5,630 nt of DNA from an uncultured Collinsella sp. (GTDB lineage Bacteria > Actinomycetota > Coriobacteriia > Coriobacteriales > Coriobacteriaceae). Of the stretch, positions 1 through 5,630 are shown one piece after another (the stretch's first letter is position 1; each line of letters starts with the position of its first letter). The position numbers and the translations under genes are program-made. The notes below the pieces were generated by a model, which was not told the DNA's origin, did no database searches, and saw nothing but the letters and a program-made list of their open reading frames with translations. The DNA is taken from NCBI GenBank assembly GCA_900553165.1, contig USCN01000098.1:1-5630 (forward strand), given 5' to 3'.

Positions 1-1
1 G

Positions 2-727
2 GGCGAGGTCGCCTTTGAGCATGTGGACTTTAGCTACGTGCCCGACCGCAAGCTGCTGCAGGACATCTGCATCGAGGCTAAGCCCGGCATGCGCTTTGCC
101 CTCGTTGGCCCCACGGGCTGTGGCAAGACGACGCTCATCAATTTGCTACTGCGTTTTTACGATATCGATGCCGGTCGCATTGCGGTCGATGGCAGGTCTT
201 CGCGTGACTACACGCGCGCAAGCCTGCGCCGTGCCTTTGGCATGGTGCTGCAGGACACTTGGCTGTTCGAGGGCACGGTGGCGGAAAACATCGCCTACGG
301 CTGTCCTGACGCCACGCGCGAGCAGGTTATCGAAGCTGCCAAGCGCGCGCATGCGCACAAGTTTATCGTGCAGCTGCCAGGCGGCTACGATACGGTCATC
401 GGCGAGGACGGCGGCACGTTTAGCCAGGGTCAAAAACAGCTGCTGTGCATCGCGCGCGTCATGCTCACCGACCCGGCTATCTTGCTGCTGGACGAGGCGA
501 CCTCGAGCATCGATACCCGCACCGAGCTGCAGGTGCAGGCGGCATTCGACGAGCTCATGGCCGGTCGCACAAGCTTTGTCGTGGCGCACCGCCTGAGCAC
601 CATCCGCAACGCCGACTGCATTCTGGTGATGCGCGACGGCCAGATTATCGAGCGCGGCACGCACGACGAGCTGCTAGCGGCAGGCGGCTTCTACGCCGAA
701 CTCTACCGCAGCCAGTTTGCCCAGTAG
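2..727 (+). CDS. ABC transporter ATP-binding protein/permease, C-terminal part (5' end outside window)
   Basis: This is the nucleotide-binding domain of an exporter-type (ABCB/MdlB-like) ABC protein, which hydrolyses ATP at the inner face of the membrane to drive export. The frame is open from base 2, so the GTG at 23 is an internal Val codon; the transmembrane half lies upstream of the window. Visible motifs are Walker A GPTGCGKTT (bases 107-133), a Q-loop (LQDTWLFEGTVAENIAYG), the signature FSQGQ (419-433) in place of classical LSGGQ, Walker B ILLLDEATSS with the catalytic Glu (494-496), D-loop SSID, and the switch His in VVAHRLST (587-589). It ends normally in ELYRSQFAQ and TAG at 725. All catalytic residues are present, so this half is probably ATPase-competent. 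SQGQ-type signatures are common in exporters of this class, which often work as heterodimers with a partner encoded next door. The substrate cannot be told from this part. Confidence 0.95.
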   Translation, partial: GEVAFEHVDFSYVPDRKLLQDICIEAKPGMRFALVGPTGCGKTTLINLLLRFYDIDAGRIAVDGRSSRDYTRASLRRAFGMVLQDTWLFEGTVAENIAYGCPDATREQVIEAAKRAHAHKFIVQLPGGYDTVIGEDGGTFSQGQKQLLCIARVMLTDPAILLLDEATSSIDTRTELQVQAAFDELMAGRTSFVVAHRLSTIRNADCILVMRDGQIIERGTHDELLAAGGFYAELYRSQFAQ

Positions 728-743
728 GGGCCACCGATTAGCG

Positions 744-762
744 GCAGATGGTTTACATCTGC
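744..762 (+). terminator. Small hairpin after the ABC gene, possible weak terminator
   Basis: GCAGATG (744-750) and CATCTGC (756-762) form a perfect 7-bp stem around the loop GTTTA, 17 nt after the ABC stop codon. The tail (GTTGTTAGTACT) is only mildly T-rich, so it is a poor intrinsic terminator on paper. Its position between two genes is right for transcript-end formation or partial attenuation. Confidence 0.4.
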
Positions 763-802
763 GTTGTTAGTACTAAGATATTCATCTAATAAATTGCATT
801 AG
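752..802 (+). promoter_or_regulatory. Candidate promoter and small operator-like dyad upstream of the flavodoxin gene
   Basis: This AT-rich stretch stands out in a GC-rich window. One candidate pair is TTTACA (752-757) with TAAGAT (774-779), 16 nt apart. A second -10-like hexamer is TCTAAT (785-790). A short dyad, CTAAT (786-790) and ATTAG (798-802) around 7 nt, overlaps the second hexamer and could be a repressor site. The first -35 candidate overlaps the hairpin at 744-762. The exact promoter cannot be fixed by eye; AT-richness and position are the main support. Confidence 0.3.
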
Positions 803-832
803 TGGCTTTAGTTTTGGGGGATACGAGGCAAC

Positions 833-1390
833 GTGACTATGACGTGCTCTTTGGTGGTTAACAGCAAGAGCGGTAATACCAGGATGGTTTCGGGTGCGAT
901 CAAGCGTACGCTGCAGGCTGCGGGTGTTGAGTTTGTCCATGCCGCGGCGTTGAGCGACGATGCGGATGCAGATCAGGTTGCGCTCGAGGCGCAGGGCGCC
1001 TGCGCGGCCGACACGGTGCTCGTCGGTTTTTGGTGCGACAAGGGCGCGTGCACGCCTTCGGTCGCGGCGTTGCTCTCCGCTTTGCACGGCAAGCGCGTCT
1101 TCCTGTTTGGCACCTGCGGCTTTGGGGCCGATCAGAGCTATTACCAGCAGATTATCGACCGCGTAACTTCCAATTTGGCTGGGGATGCCGAGCTTGCGGG
1201 CTGGGCGATGTGCCAGGGCAAGATGGGCCCCGCGGTCAAGCAGCGCTACGAGGCCATGCTCGAGCAAGATCCCGACAACGCGCGCTATAAGATGCTGCTC
1301 GACAACTGGGTTGCCGCAAAGGATCACCCCACCAAGGAAGATCTGGACAACATGGCTGCAGCCGCCAAAAAGGCCGTGCTGGGGGAGTAG
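833..1390 (+). CDS. Flavodoxin family protein (BilS-like)
   Basis: This is a single flavodoxin-like alpha/beta domain of 185 aa, predicted cytosolic, expected to bind FMN and carry electrons for a partner reductase. The phosphate-binding loop is near the N-terminus: VVNSKSGNTRMV, with S11-x-S13-G-N-T16 matching the flavodoxin S/T-x-T/S-G-x-T pattern. Next come TVLVGFWCDKGACTPSVAALL, the strand KRVFLFGTCGFG, and a C-terminal part with MCQGKMG, RYEAMLEQDPDNARYKMLLDNW and HPTKEDLDNM. From memory, this tail is typical of the short anaerobe flavodoxins named BilS, which accompany the bilirubin reductase BilR. No BilR-like gene is visible here, so that role is not implied. The start is ambiguous: GAGG (825-828) lies 4 nt before GTG 833 and 10 nt before the in-frame ATG 839, so the protein may be 183 aa. 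Cys residues in WCDKGAC and FGTCGFG could be redox-active, but this is speculative. The gene is preceded by a possible promoter and followed by a terminator-like hairpin. Confidence 0.9.
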   Translation: MTMTCSLVVNSKSGNTRMVSGAIKRTLQAAGVEFVHAAALSDDADADQVALEAQGACAADTVLVGFWCDKGACTPSVAALLSALHGKRVFLFGTCGFGADQSYYQQIIDRVTSNLAGDAELAGWAMCQGKMGPAVKQRYEAMLEQDPDNARYKMLLDNWVAAKDHPTKEDLDNMAAAAKKAVLGE

Positions 1391-1432
1391 CTCCCATCGC
1401 TGACGGCGGTCGGTCCATCTTTCTAAATGAAA

Positions 1433-1561
1433 CGTCCTCCCGGGCGTCGGGGCACGAAGTTCCCTGCTCTACAGTCCTGCGCAAGACGAAGGCCACATTA
1501 AGTGGCCTTCTTTGCGTGCGGAACTCGCGATGAACTTCGTGCCCCGCCGTCCGGGAGGACG
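1433..1561. repeat. Nested inverted repeat with 30-nt arms (MITE-like or long RNA hairpin)
   Basis: Left arm 1433-1462 (CGTCCTCCCGGGCG...GAAGTTC) is the reverse complement of right arm 1532-1561 (GAACTTCGTGCC...GGGAGGACG) with two mismatches in 30 nt. The arms enclose 69 nt that hold a second, independent hairpin (1480-1516). Farther out, CTCCCATC (1391-1398) and GATGGGAG (1572-1579) form another 8-nt pair, so the symmetry may reach the whole 1391-1579 interval. No coding capacity is credible inside. The structure fits a miniature inverted-repeat element or a strong intergenic RNA fold. No clear target-site duplication is visible at the arm ends, so mobility is not shown. Confidence 0.8.
1480..1516 (+). 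terminator. Terminator-like hairpin downstream of the flavodoxin gene
   Basis: GAAGGCCAC (1488-1496) pairs perfectly with GTGGCCTTC (1502-1510) around the loop ATTAA. Below it, an interior loop (GAC against T) leads to a 5-bp lower stem CGCAA (1480-1484) with TTGCG (1512-1516). The stem runs into TTCTTTG, a short T-rich tail, and the complementary strand offers a comparable one, so it could work in both directions. It begins 90 nt after the flavodoxin stop and is the best candidate for the end of that transcript. It also forms the core of the larger inverted repeat. Confidence 0.6.
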
Positions 1562-1622
1562 CCTCTTTATTGATGGGAGGCCTGATAGGTCGATGGTTCC
1601 GTGCCCGGATGCGTCCAAAGTG

Positions 1623-1792
1623 GGACCATGCATCCCGGAATTTGCGCTCAAAGTGGGATGCGGTTTCCGGTTGAGGGTCTAAGGGGAAAATGCGTCCCAG
1701 AATCGACGCTTGAAATGGGATGCAGTTTCCCGATGAGGCACTCGACGGAAAATACATCCCAGAAATGGCCTTTGAGCTGGGATAAGATTTCC
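1623..1792. repeat. Three tandem hairpin units at an exact 62-nt period
   Basis: Three 46-nt imperfect palindromes lie at 1623-1668, 1685-1730 and 1747-1792, separated by 16-nt spacers. The left-arm core (ATGCATCCC, ATGCGTCCC, ATACATCCC) starts at 1628, 1690 and 1752; the right-arm core TGGGAT starts at 1654, 1716 and 1778. Both series are spaced by exactly 62 nt. The best unit pairs GGAAAATGCGTCCCA (1685-1699) with TGGGATGCAGTTTCC (1716-1730): 13 Watson-Crick pairs, one G-T and one mismatch. The other two are more worn (10-11 Watson-Crick pairs). An additional CAAAGTGGGA at 1616-1625 repeats the motif at 1649-1658 and suggests a degraded earlier half-unit. Loops and spacers diverge while arms are kept. 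Confidence 0.8.
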
Positions 1793-1806
1793 GCGGCATC
1801 TCGGAT

Positions 1807-1884
1807 TCTCAAAAATGAGACACGCCGTTGGCGAAAATGAGACACGTGATATCGGGCATCGGACGTATCATTTGCAAAAATGAG
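1807..1884. repeat. Three spaced AAAATGAG repeats upstream of the giant gene
   Basis: The 12-mer AAAATGAGACAC occurs at 1812-1823 and 1834-1845, 22 nt apart (about two helical turns). The 8-mer AAAATGAG recurs at 1877-1884, 43 nt farther on. The first copy is part of the small palindrome TCTCA-AAAA-TGAGA (1807-1820). Helically phased copies on one DNA face, just before a start codon, fit binding sites for a regulator. They also fit the repeated transposase sites found in ends of some insertion sequences such as the IS21 family. The reverse complement, GTGTCTCATTTT, has the look of such an end, but no transposase gene is in the window. Confidence 0.65.
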
Positions 1885-1905
1885 TCCACTCCACTCGAGT
1901 AAAGC

Positions 1906-1909
1906 GAGG
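1906..1909 (+). promoter_or_regulatory. Ribosome binding site deciding the start of the giant gene
   Basis: GAGG at 1906-1909 lies 6 nt before ATG 1916. The other in-frame ATG at 1880 has no purine-rich site before it, would add 12 polar residues ahead of the signal peptide, and sits within the last AAAATGAG repeat. The nearest upstream in-frame stop is TGA at 1847. ATG 1916 is therefore preferred. Confidence 0.65.
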
Positions 1910-1915
1910 TCCCTC

Positions 1916-4900
1916 ATGTACGTTCCACATCCCCGTATCCGTAGGCTGTCGAAAATCCCGCTTGTTGGGACGGCGGCGCTTGCTGCGTTGATCGCCACGA
2001 GCGTCGCCTGCTTCACGGCCACGCCCCAGGTTGCCCAGGCGGCAGACGCGCCTGCAATCACCGATATGACCGAGCAGGATTATCAAGCCCTGGGTCTGGG
2101 CACGAGCGAGGACATTCCGGCCGATACCGTTGGCCCCTATTCCACTGATACCCCCACGACGTTTGCCACGCGCAGCGAGGTCTATATGGCAGCTAACGGT
2201 AGCCATGGCAATCGCTACACTCTGCGCGACAAGCTCGAGAACGTCGAGCGCGGTGACATTGGCGGCAGCAGCAAACTCACCGATGGCTATGGAAGTGTGT
2301 GGGGCGCCGCAAAGTTCTGGCAAAACGTTAACAACTTCGATACGAACAGCGATCTCTACAAGCATAGCGACTACGGTGGCGGCACCTGGTCGTACCTAAG
2401 CAACAATGAGTCCTCAACAGTACTCGCCAACGACAACAACGGTTTCTCGGGCATTCACGCCACGAGTGTTGAGTTCTGCAGCGACGCCAGCACGGGCAAA
2501 AAGAGCCGCGTTGCCGAGCTCCGTGCCTACGGCGACAGTTCCTCCACGACGATTGACGGCAAGTCATACGCCGGAAAGGTTGAGCTGGTCCTCTACTCGT
2601 TTAGCAACGGGCGTACGCGCACTCTCGACACACACCTGCCGGTGACGGTCAACACTAATATGATGTACGAAGGCCGTTTTAAGTACCTGGATGCCGGTTA
2701 CCTGCAAGAGCACGACGCCGTCTTTGATGTCGAGGCGGGCGATGTCGATGGCGACGGCGTCGACGAGCTTTTTGTCTACGCGGGCTGCTATGTCGACGAG
2801 AACGGCGTGCGCAAGGCTGTAGTCGACATGTATGACTTGGAGGGCGGCAACTGGAAGCAAAGCGTCGTCAAGATCGATGCCGGTAACGCCGCGGACTACA
2901 CCACGCACAACAAGGGCGGGAACGACTCCTGGACGCAGCTTCAGTCAGCTCCTGTCGTTTCGCTAGCGGCCGGCGACCTCGATCGCGATTTTTGCGATGA
3001 CCTCGCCATCGTGGTCTCGGCACCCTACGGCAAGAAGAATATTGATAAGTCGACGCATTGCGAGCTGTTTTCGTGGGATGCATCCAAGGGTGCGCTCGTC
3101 CATGTCGATGCTCTGGGCGACGCGGGCGCAATCTCCCTCTCCGCGAACGGCAAGACCATGGTCGCTGCGAATGCGACGTTCGGCACGTTTGCCGCCTACG
3201 ATGAAGAAGGAAAGAAGACGGGTGAAACCGTCACGGGCCTTATTCTTGCGGGCTATGACTGGCAACGCAGCGCTTTTGATTACGGCGCTTCTGACGGCAG
3301 CAAGGGGCTGTACGGCGCGCTGTACCGCTACGCGTATTTTGACTCGGAGTCTGGCGAGTTCAAGCTTTCCGATTGCAAGGAATACAGAGACGGGCTCCTC
3401 GCCTCCTATGGGCTGATGCATGTGCCCAACAGCGCATGGAAGGATAGCGCTCAGGATAAGCGCTATCCGTGCACCTTGGCGCCTATTGCCCTTGCCACTG
3501 CCAACCTTGACGGCCTGTCCGAGCAGCTGGCGGTCGACGAGGTGCTCGTGGGCGGCGATGTGTTCCGCGACTTTGCCTGCAACACGGCACAGAGCGGGGC
3601 TCAGGGCTTGGGGTCCATGGTCGGAACCATGAGCATGAGCGGTCAGCAATACAACAGCAGCAACAAGCATGACCACAAGGGTATAGAGCAGGTGTGGATC
3701 AGCGACGTCAAGGCGGGCAGCGTCTCGGGTTCGGACCGCTATAACGAGAGCTTTATCGCCGTGGTGGGCAAGCACCGCGACGAGGACCTGCGCAAGAACG
3801 ATGACTACTATTGGATGACCGCCTCGCATTTTTCGCTCGACGAGAACGGAAAGGTGCGCCGCGGCGAGGAGCAGGTGATTAGCGAGAGCAACCGTCGCGG
3901 CACTACCTACGGCACATTTATCTCGCTCTCGCTGCCCGATGTCGACAACGACAGCGTCAAGATCACGTACAAGGACCGCTACAAGGTCTATACCAACCCG
4001 CGCGTGCTTGCCGTGCTGCAGGATGCGCCCTATGTTGAGGATCTGGAGCAGGCATACGGCTATCTGGTGTTGGGCGGCACGTCATACGGAGAGGAAAAGG
4101 GCACGGGGACATCCCAGGGCTATACCATTGGCGCCGAGTTGGGCGTTGCCGTCGAGGTGCAGACCGGTCCGCCCCTGGTCGCGATGAATGCTTCAGTCGA
4201 TTTTGCCGCCGAGGGATGCTATGACTACCGGAGCGAGCGCACGGTCAGCGCAAGCGTAAGCTATGAGTCGCATGCCGGCGAGGGTGACAAGGCCGTGCTC
4301 TACACGATTCCGATGGTCTATTACGAGTATGAGATCGAAAATGAGGAAACTGGTGGCAAGGGCGTGATGGCGGCGCCCGTGTCGCTCGGCGCGCAGACCT
4401 CGGTCGTTAATGTCGAGGCCTATGACCGCATTGCCAAACAGCACAATATGACGCCGCTCAGCTACTTTTTGACCAACCGGTCGGGAGAACCCGGAACCTA
4501 TCAAACGACGCTCAACGGCGAGACTCCCGTTGGGGATTCCTTTGGCCTGGGCAAGCCTGGCGTAACGCGCGCCTACACGCACGATGGGTTTAACGGCGCC
4601 GCCGCGCAGTCGGGGGCGAGCATTGAGCAGACCATCGAAGTCGAGGAGGGCAAGGAGCAGGAGCTCGAGCTCGGCTTGACGCTGAACGGCAGCGTTGTCA
4701 TGGGCGCGAAGCTCGCAAAGCACGAGTTGTTTGGCGGTCTGTGCTTTGGTGCCAACGCCGGCTTTACTACGGGTAACTCCTCGAGTGAATCGACCGAATA
4801 CGGCGGCACCGTCGACAACCTGCCCGAGGCCGCGCAGGGCAAGTACGGTTTTGTGTGGCGTCTGGGCGTCAACGCGGTGGATGTCGACAAGTTCGAGGCA

Positions 4901-5630
4901 GACTCGGGCGACAAGCTCGGCACCAAGGACACCGACCAGTTCTGGATCGTGGGCTATGACGTTAAGGACGTCGAGATGCCCGACGCGCCGGCCGTGACGG
5001 GCTTTACGGCAAACGCCGTCGATTCGACCAGCGTTACGTTTAGCTGGGACGATGTACTCGCAAACAAGAGTGGCTTTAGCTACGGCGTGGGCATGCTGCA
5101 GAGCAATGCGGCGGATGCGGTCGTCAATAGCTGGAAGATTGCCGACAACACGCAGACCTCGCTCAAGTGGGATGGGCTGCAGCCCAATACGGAGTATCGA
5201 TTCGCCATCGCCGCCGTTAAGAATGGATCCACGACCGAAACAGGTATTCGCTCGGCAATCATCACGGTCAAGACCATGCCCGATGGCATGACGATGACCG
5301 TGAGCGGACCTGCGGCGGATGCTGCGGAGGGGTCGGATCTTGGATACGACTCTTCGGTTGAGCGCACGGCGGGAAGCCACCTGACGCTCTCGGCGATTGG
5401 CCATGTGAAGCAACTCGGTGCCGACGATAGCGAAACAGGGCTGGCACCGACCTATATGTGGTACCGCAAGGCCCGCGGCGAGACAGAGTTTAAGCTCGTG
5501 GGTGCCGATGGCAACCTCGCGGCTGGAACGGCCTCAAAGCTCGAGATTGACCTGACCGCAGACGATGACGGTGCGCAGTATTACTGCCACGTGGGATACA
5601 ACGACGTGGGCCTCGACACCGGCACGACGC
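1916..5630 (+). CDS. Giant secreted multidomain protein: FG-GAP/VCBS-like repeats, beta-rich module, Fn3, Ig-like (3' end outside window)
   Basis: One frame is open for 1,238 codons with no stop and runs off the window. Residues 1-42 are a signal peptide: basic start (RIRR, K13), hydrophobic core (about 14-33) and an AQA-A cleavage site near 42/43. A Cys at 32 sits in SVAC, a poor lipobox. Residues about 245-690 carry FG-GAP/VCBS-like calcium sites: GDVDGDGVDELFV (275-287), GDLDRDFCDDLAIV (353-366), ANLDG...VDEVLVGG (529-547) and a weaker PDVDNDSVKI (674-683), suggesting a beta-propeller. Residues about 690-1020 are a beta-rich module with PRVLAVLQDAPY (695-706), alternating polar/hydrophobic strands (733-750, 903 onward), LYTIPMVYYEYE (795-806) and FWIVGYDVKDV (1009-1019). 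Similar modules seem to occur in large secreted proteins of other gut anaerobes, but I cannot name the family. Residues 1022-1121 are a fibronectin type III domain (W1044, LQPNTEY 1088-1094). Residues about 1124-1238 are Ig-like (W1182; DDGAQYYC ending at C1224). The likely role is a cell-surface or released protein for binding or attack; no catalytic site is seen. Any cell-wall anchor would lie beyond the window. Confidence 0.9.
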   Translation, partial: MYVPHPRIRRLSKIPLVGTAALAALIATSVACFTATPQVAQAADAPAITDMTEQDYQALGLGTSEDIPADTVGPYSTDTPTTFATRSEVYMAANGSHGNRYTLRDKLENVERGDIGGSSKLTDGYGSVWGAAKFWQNVNNFDTNSDLYKHSDYGGGTWSYLSNNESSTVLANDNNGFSGIHATSVEFCSDASTGKKSRVAELRAYGDSSSTTIDGKSYAGKVELVLYSFSNGRTRTLDTHLPVTVNTNMMYEGRFKYLDAGYLQEHDAVFDVEAGDVDGDGVDELFVYAGCYVDENGVRKAVVDMYDLEGGNWKQSVVKIDAGNAADYTTHNKGGNDSWTQLQSAPVVSLAAGDLDRDFCDDLAIVVSAPYGKKNIDKSTHCELFSWDASKGALVHVDALGDAGAISLSANGKTMVAANATFGTFAAYDEEGKKTGETVTGLILAGYDWQRSAFDYGASDGSKGLYGALYRYAYFDSESGEFKLSDCKEYRDGLLASYGLMHVPNSAWKDSAQDKRYPCTLAPIALATANLDGLSEQLAVDEVLVGGDVFRDFACNTAQSGAQGLGSMVGTMSMSGQQYNSSNKHDHKGIEQVWISDVKAGSVSGSDRYNESFIAVVGKHRDEDLRKNDDYYWMTASHFSLDENGKVRRGEEQVISESNRRGTTYGTFISLSLPDVDNDSVKITYKDRYKVYTNPRVLAVLQDAPYVEDLEQAYGYLVLGGTSYGEEKGTGTSQGYTIGAELGVAVEVQTGPPLVAMNASVDFAAEGCYDYRSERTVSASVSYESHAGEGDKAVLYTIPMVYYEYEIENEETGGKGVMAAPVSLGAQTSVVNVEAYDRIAKQHNMTPLSYFLTNRSGEPGTYQTTLNGETPVGDSFGLGKPGVTRAYTHDGFNGAAAQSGASIEQTIEVEEGKEQELELGLTLNGSVVMGAKLAKHELFGGLCFGANAGFTTGNSSSESTEYGGTVDNLPEAAQGKYGFVWRLGVNAVDVDKFEADSGDKLGTKDTDQFWIVGYDVKDVEMPDAPAVTGFTANAVDSTSVTFSWDDVLANKSGFSYGVGMLQSNAADAVVNSWKIADNTQTSLKWDGLQPNTEYRFAIAAVKNGSTTETGIRSAIITVKTMPDGMTMTVSGPAADAAEGSDLGYDSSVERTAGSHLTLSAIGHVKQLGADDSETGLAPTYMWYRKARGETEFKLVGADGNLAAGTASKLEIDLTADDDGAQYYCHVGYNDVGLDTGTT

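Larger units (their letters stand above)
1391..1915. other. 525-nt structured intergenic region, no gene seen
   Basis: Short open frames exist on both strands here, but none has a good ribosome site or recognisable protein. From left to right the region holds the outer CTCCCATC/GATGGGAG pair, the nested inverted repeat, the terminator-like hairpin, the 62-nt hairpin array and the AAAATGAG repeats. The 62-nt period is not a multiple of three, so successive repeat copies would be read in different frames by any ORF crossing them, which argues against translation. A promoter for the downstream gene should lie near its right end; TATCAT (1866-1871) is a possible -10 hexamer, but no convincing -35 partner is visible. 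Confidence 0.7.

Noticed and set aside
1623..1792. CRISPR array
   Set aside because: There are only three units, the repeats are 46-nt imperfect palindromes that diverge from each other, the spacers are only 16 nt, and no cas gene is present.
1601..1840. A 79-codon + strand ORF across the hairpin array
   Set aside because: The repeat period of 62 nt is not divisible by three, so the units are read in different frames, and the peptide has no recognisable features. The sequence is structured by palindromes rather than codons.
1880..1918. ATG 1880 as start of the giant gene
   Set aside because: It is in frame but has no Shine-Dalgarno sequence, whereas ATG 1916 has GAGG 6 nt upstream and places the basic n-region of the signal peptide at the N-terminus.
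2000..2015. Lipoprotein signal (lipobox) at SVAC, Cys 32
   Set aside because: The -3 position is Ser rather than Leu/Val/Ile, and a good AQA-A signal peptidase I site follows at residues 40-43.
2963..3829. A 288-codon open frame on the - strand
   Set aside because: It is opposite the FG-GAP-like region of the giant gene, has no ribosome site or domain signal, and is best explained as a codon-bias shadow.
4193..5413. A 406-codon open frame on the - strand
   Set aside because: It lies entirely opposite the giant gene. Its product is Arg/Ala/Val/Leu-rich with no recognisable domain, and its openness follows from the GC-rich codon pattern of the + strand gene, which itself shows clear Fn3 and signal-peptide features.

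Overview
The window is GC-rich and has a strong codon preference (GGC, GCC, GAC, CTG/CTC). Its gene repertoire is that of a host-associated anaerobe: an ABC exporter subunit, a short flavodoxin-like protein and a very large secreted multidomain protein. The flavodoxin type and overall style suggest an actinobacterial gut anaerobe of the Coriobacteriia (Collinsella or a relative). This placement comes from recall of families and base composition, not from a search.

Layout, all genes on the + strand. (1) Bases 2-727 are the 3' end of an ABC exporter gene; only the nucleotide-binding domain and a few residues before it are in the window. (2) Bases 728-832 are a short gap with a small hairpin, a possible promoter and a small dyad. 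(3) Bases 833-1390 encode a complete flavodoxin-family protein of 185 aa, similar to the proteins now called BilS. (4) Bases 1391-1915 are a 525-nt non-coding stretch full of structure. It holds a nested inverted repeat with 30-nt arms around a terminator-like hairpin, then three hairpin-forming units at an exact 62-nt period, then three copies of an AAAATGAG motif close to the next start codon. (5) From 1916 to the window edge there is one uninterrupted reading frame of more than 1,238 codons. It encodes an exported protein with a signal peptide, FG-GAP/VCBS-like calcium-site repeats, a central beta-rich module of unknown function, a fibronectin type III domain and an Ig-like domain. Its C-terminus lies outside the window.

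The three genes do not look like one functional unit. The exporter gene and the flavodoxin gene are separated by a hairpin and a possible promoter. The giant gene is isolated behind a long repeat-rich intergenic region and probably has its own promoter. The parts most worth a second look are the giant secreted protein, above all its unassigned central module at about residues 690-1020, and the repeat array just upstream of it.
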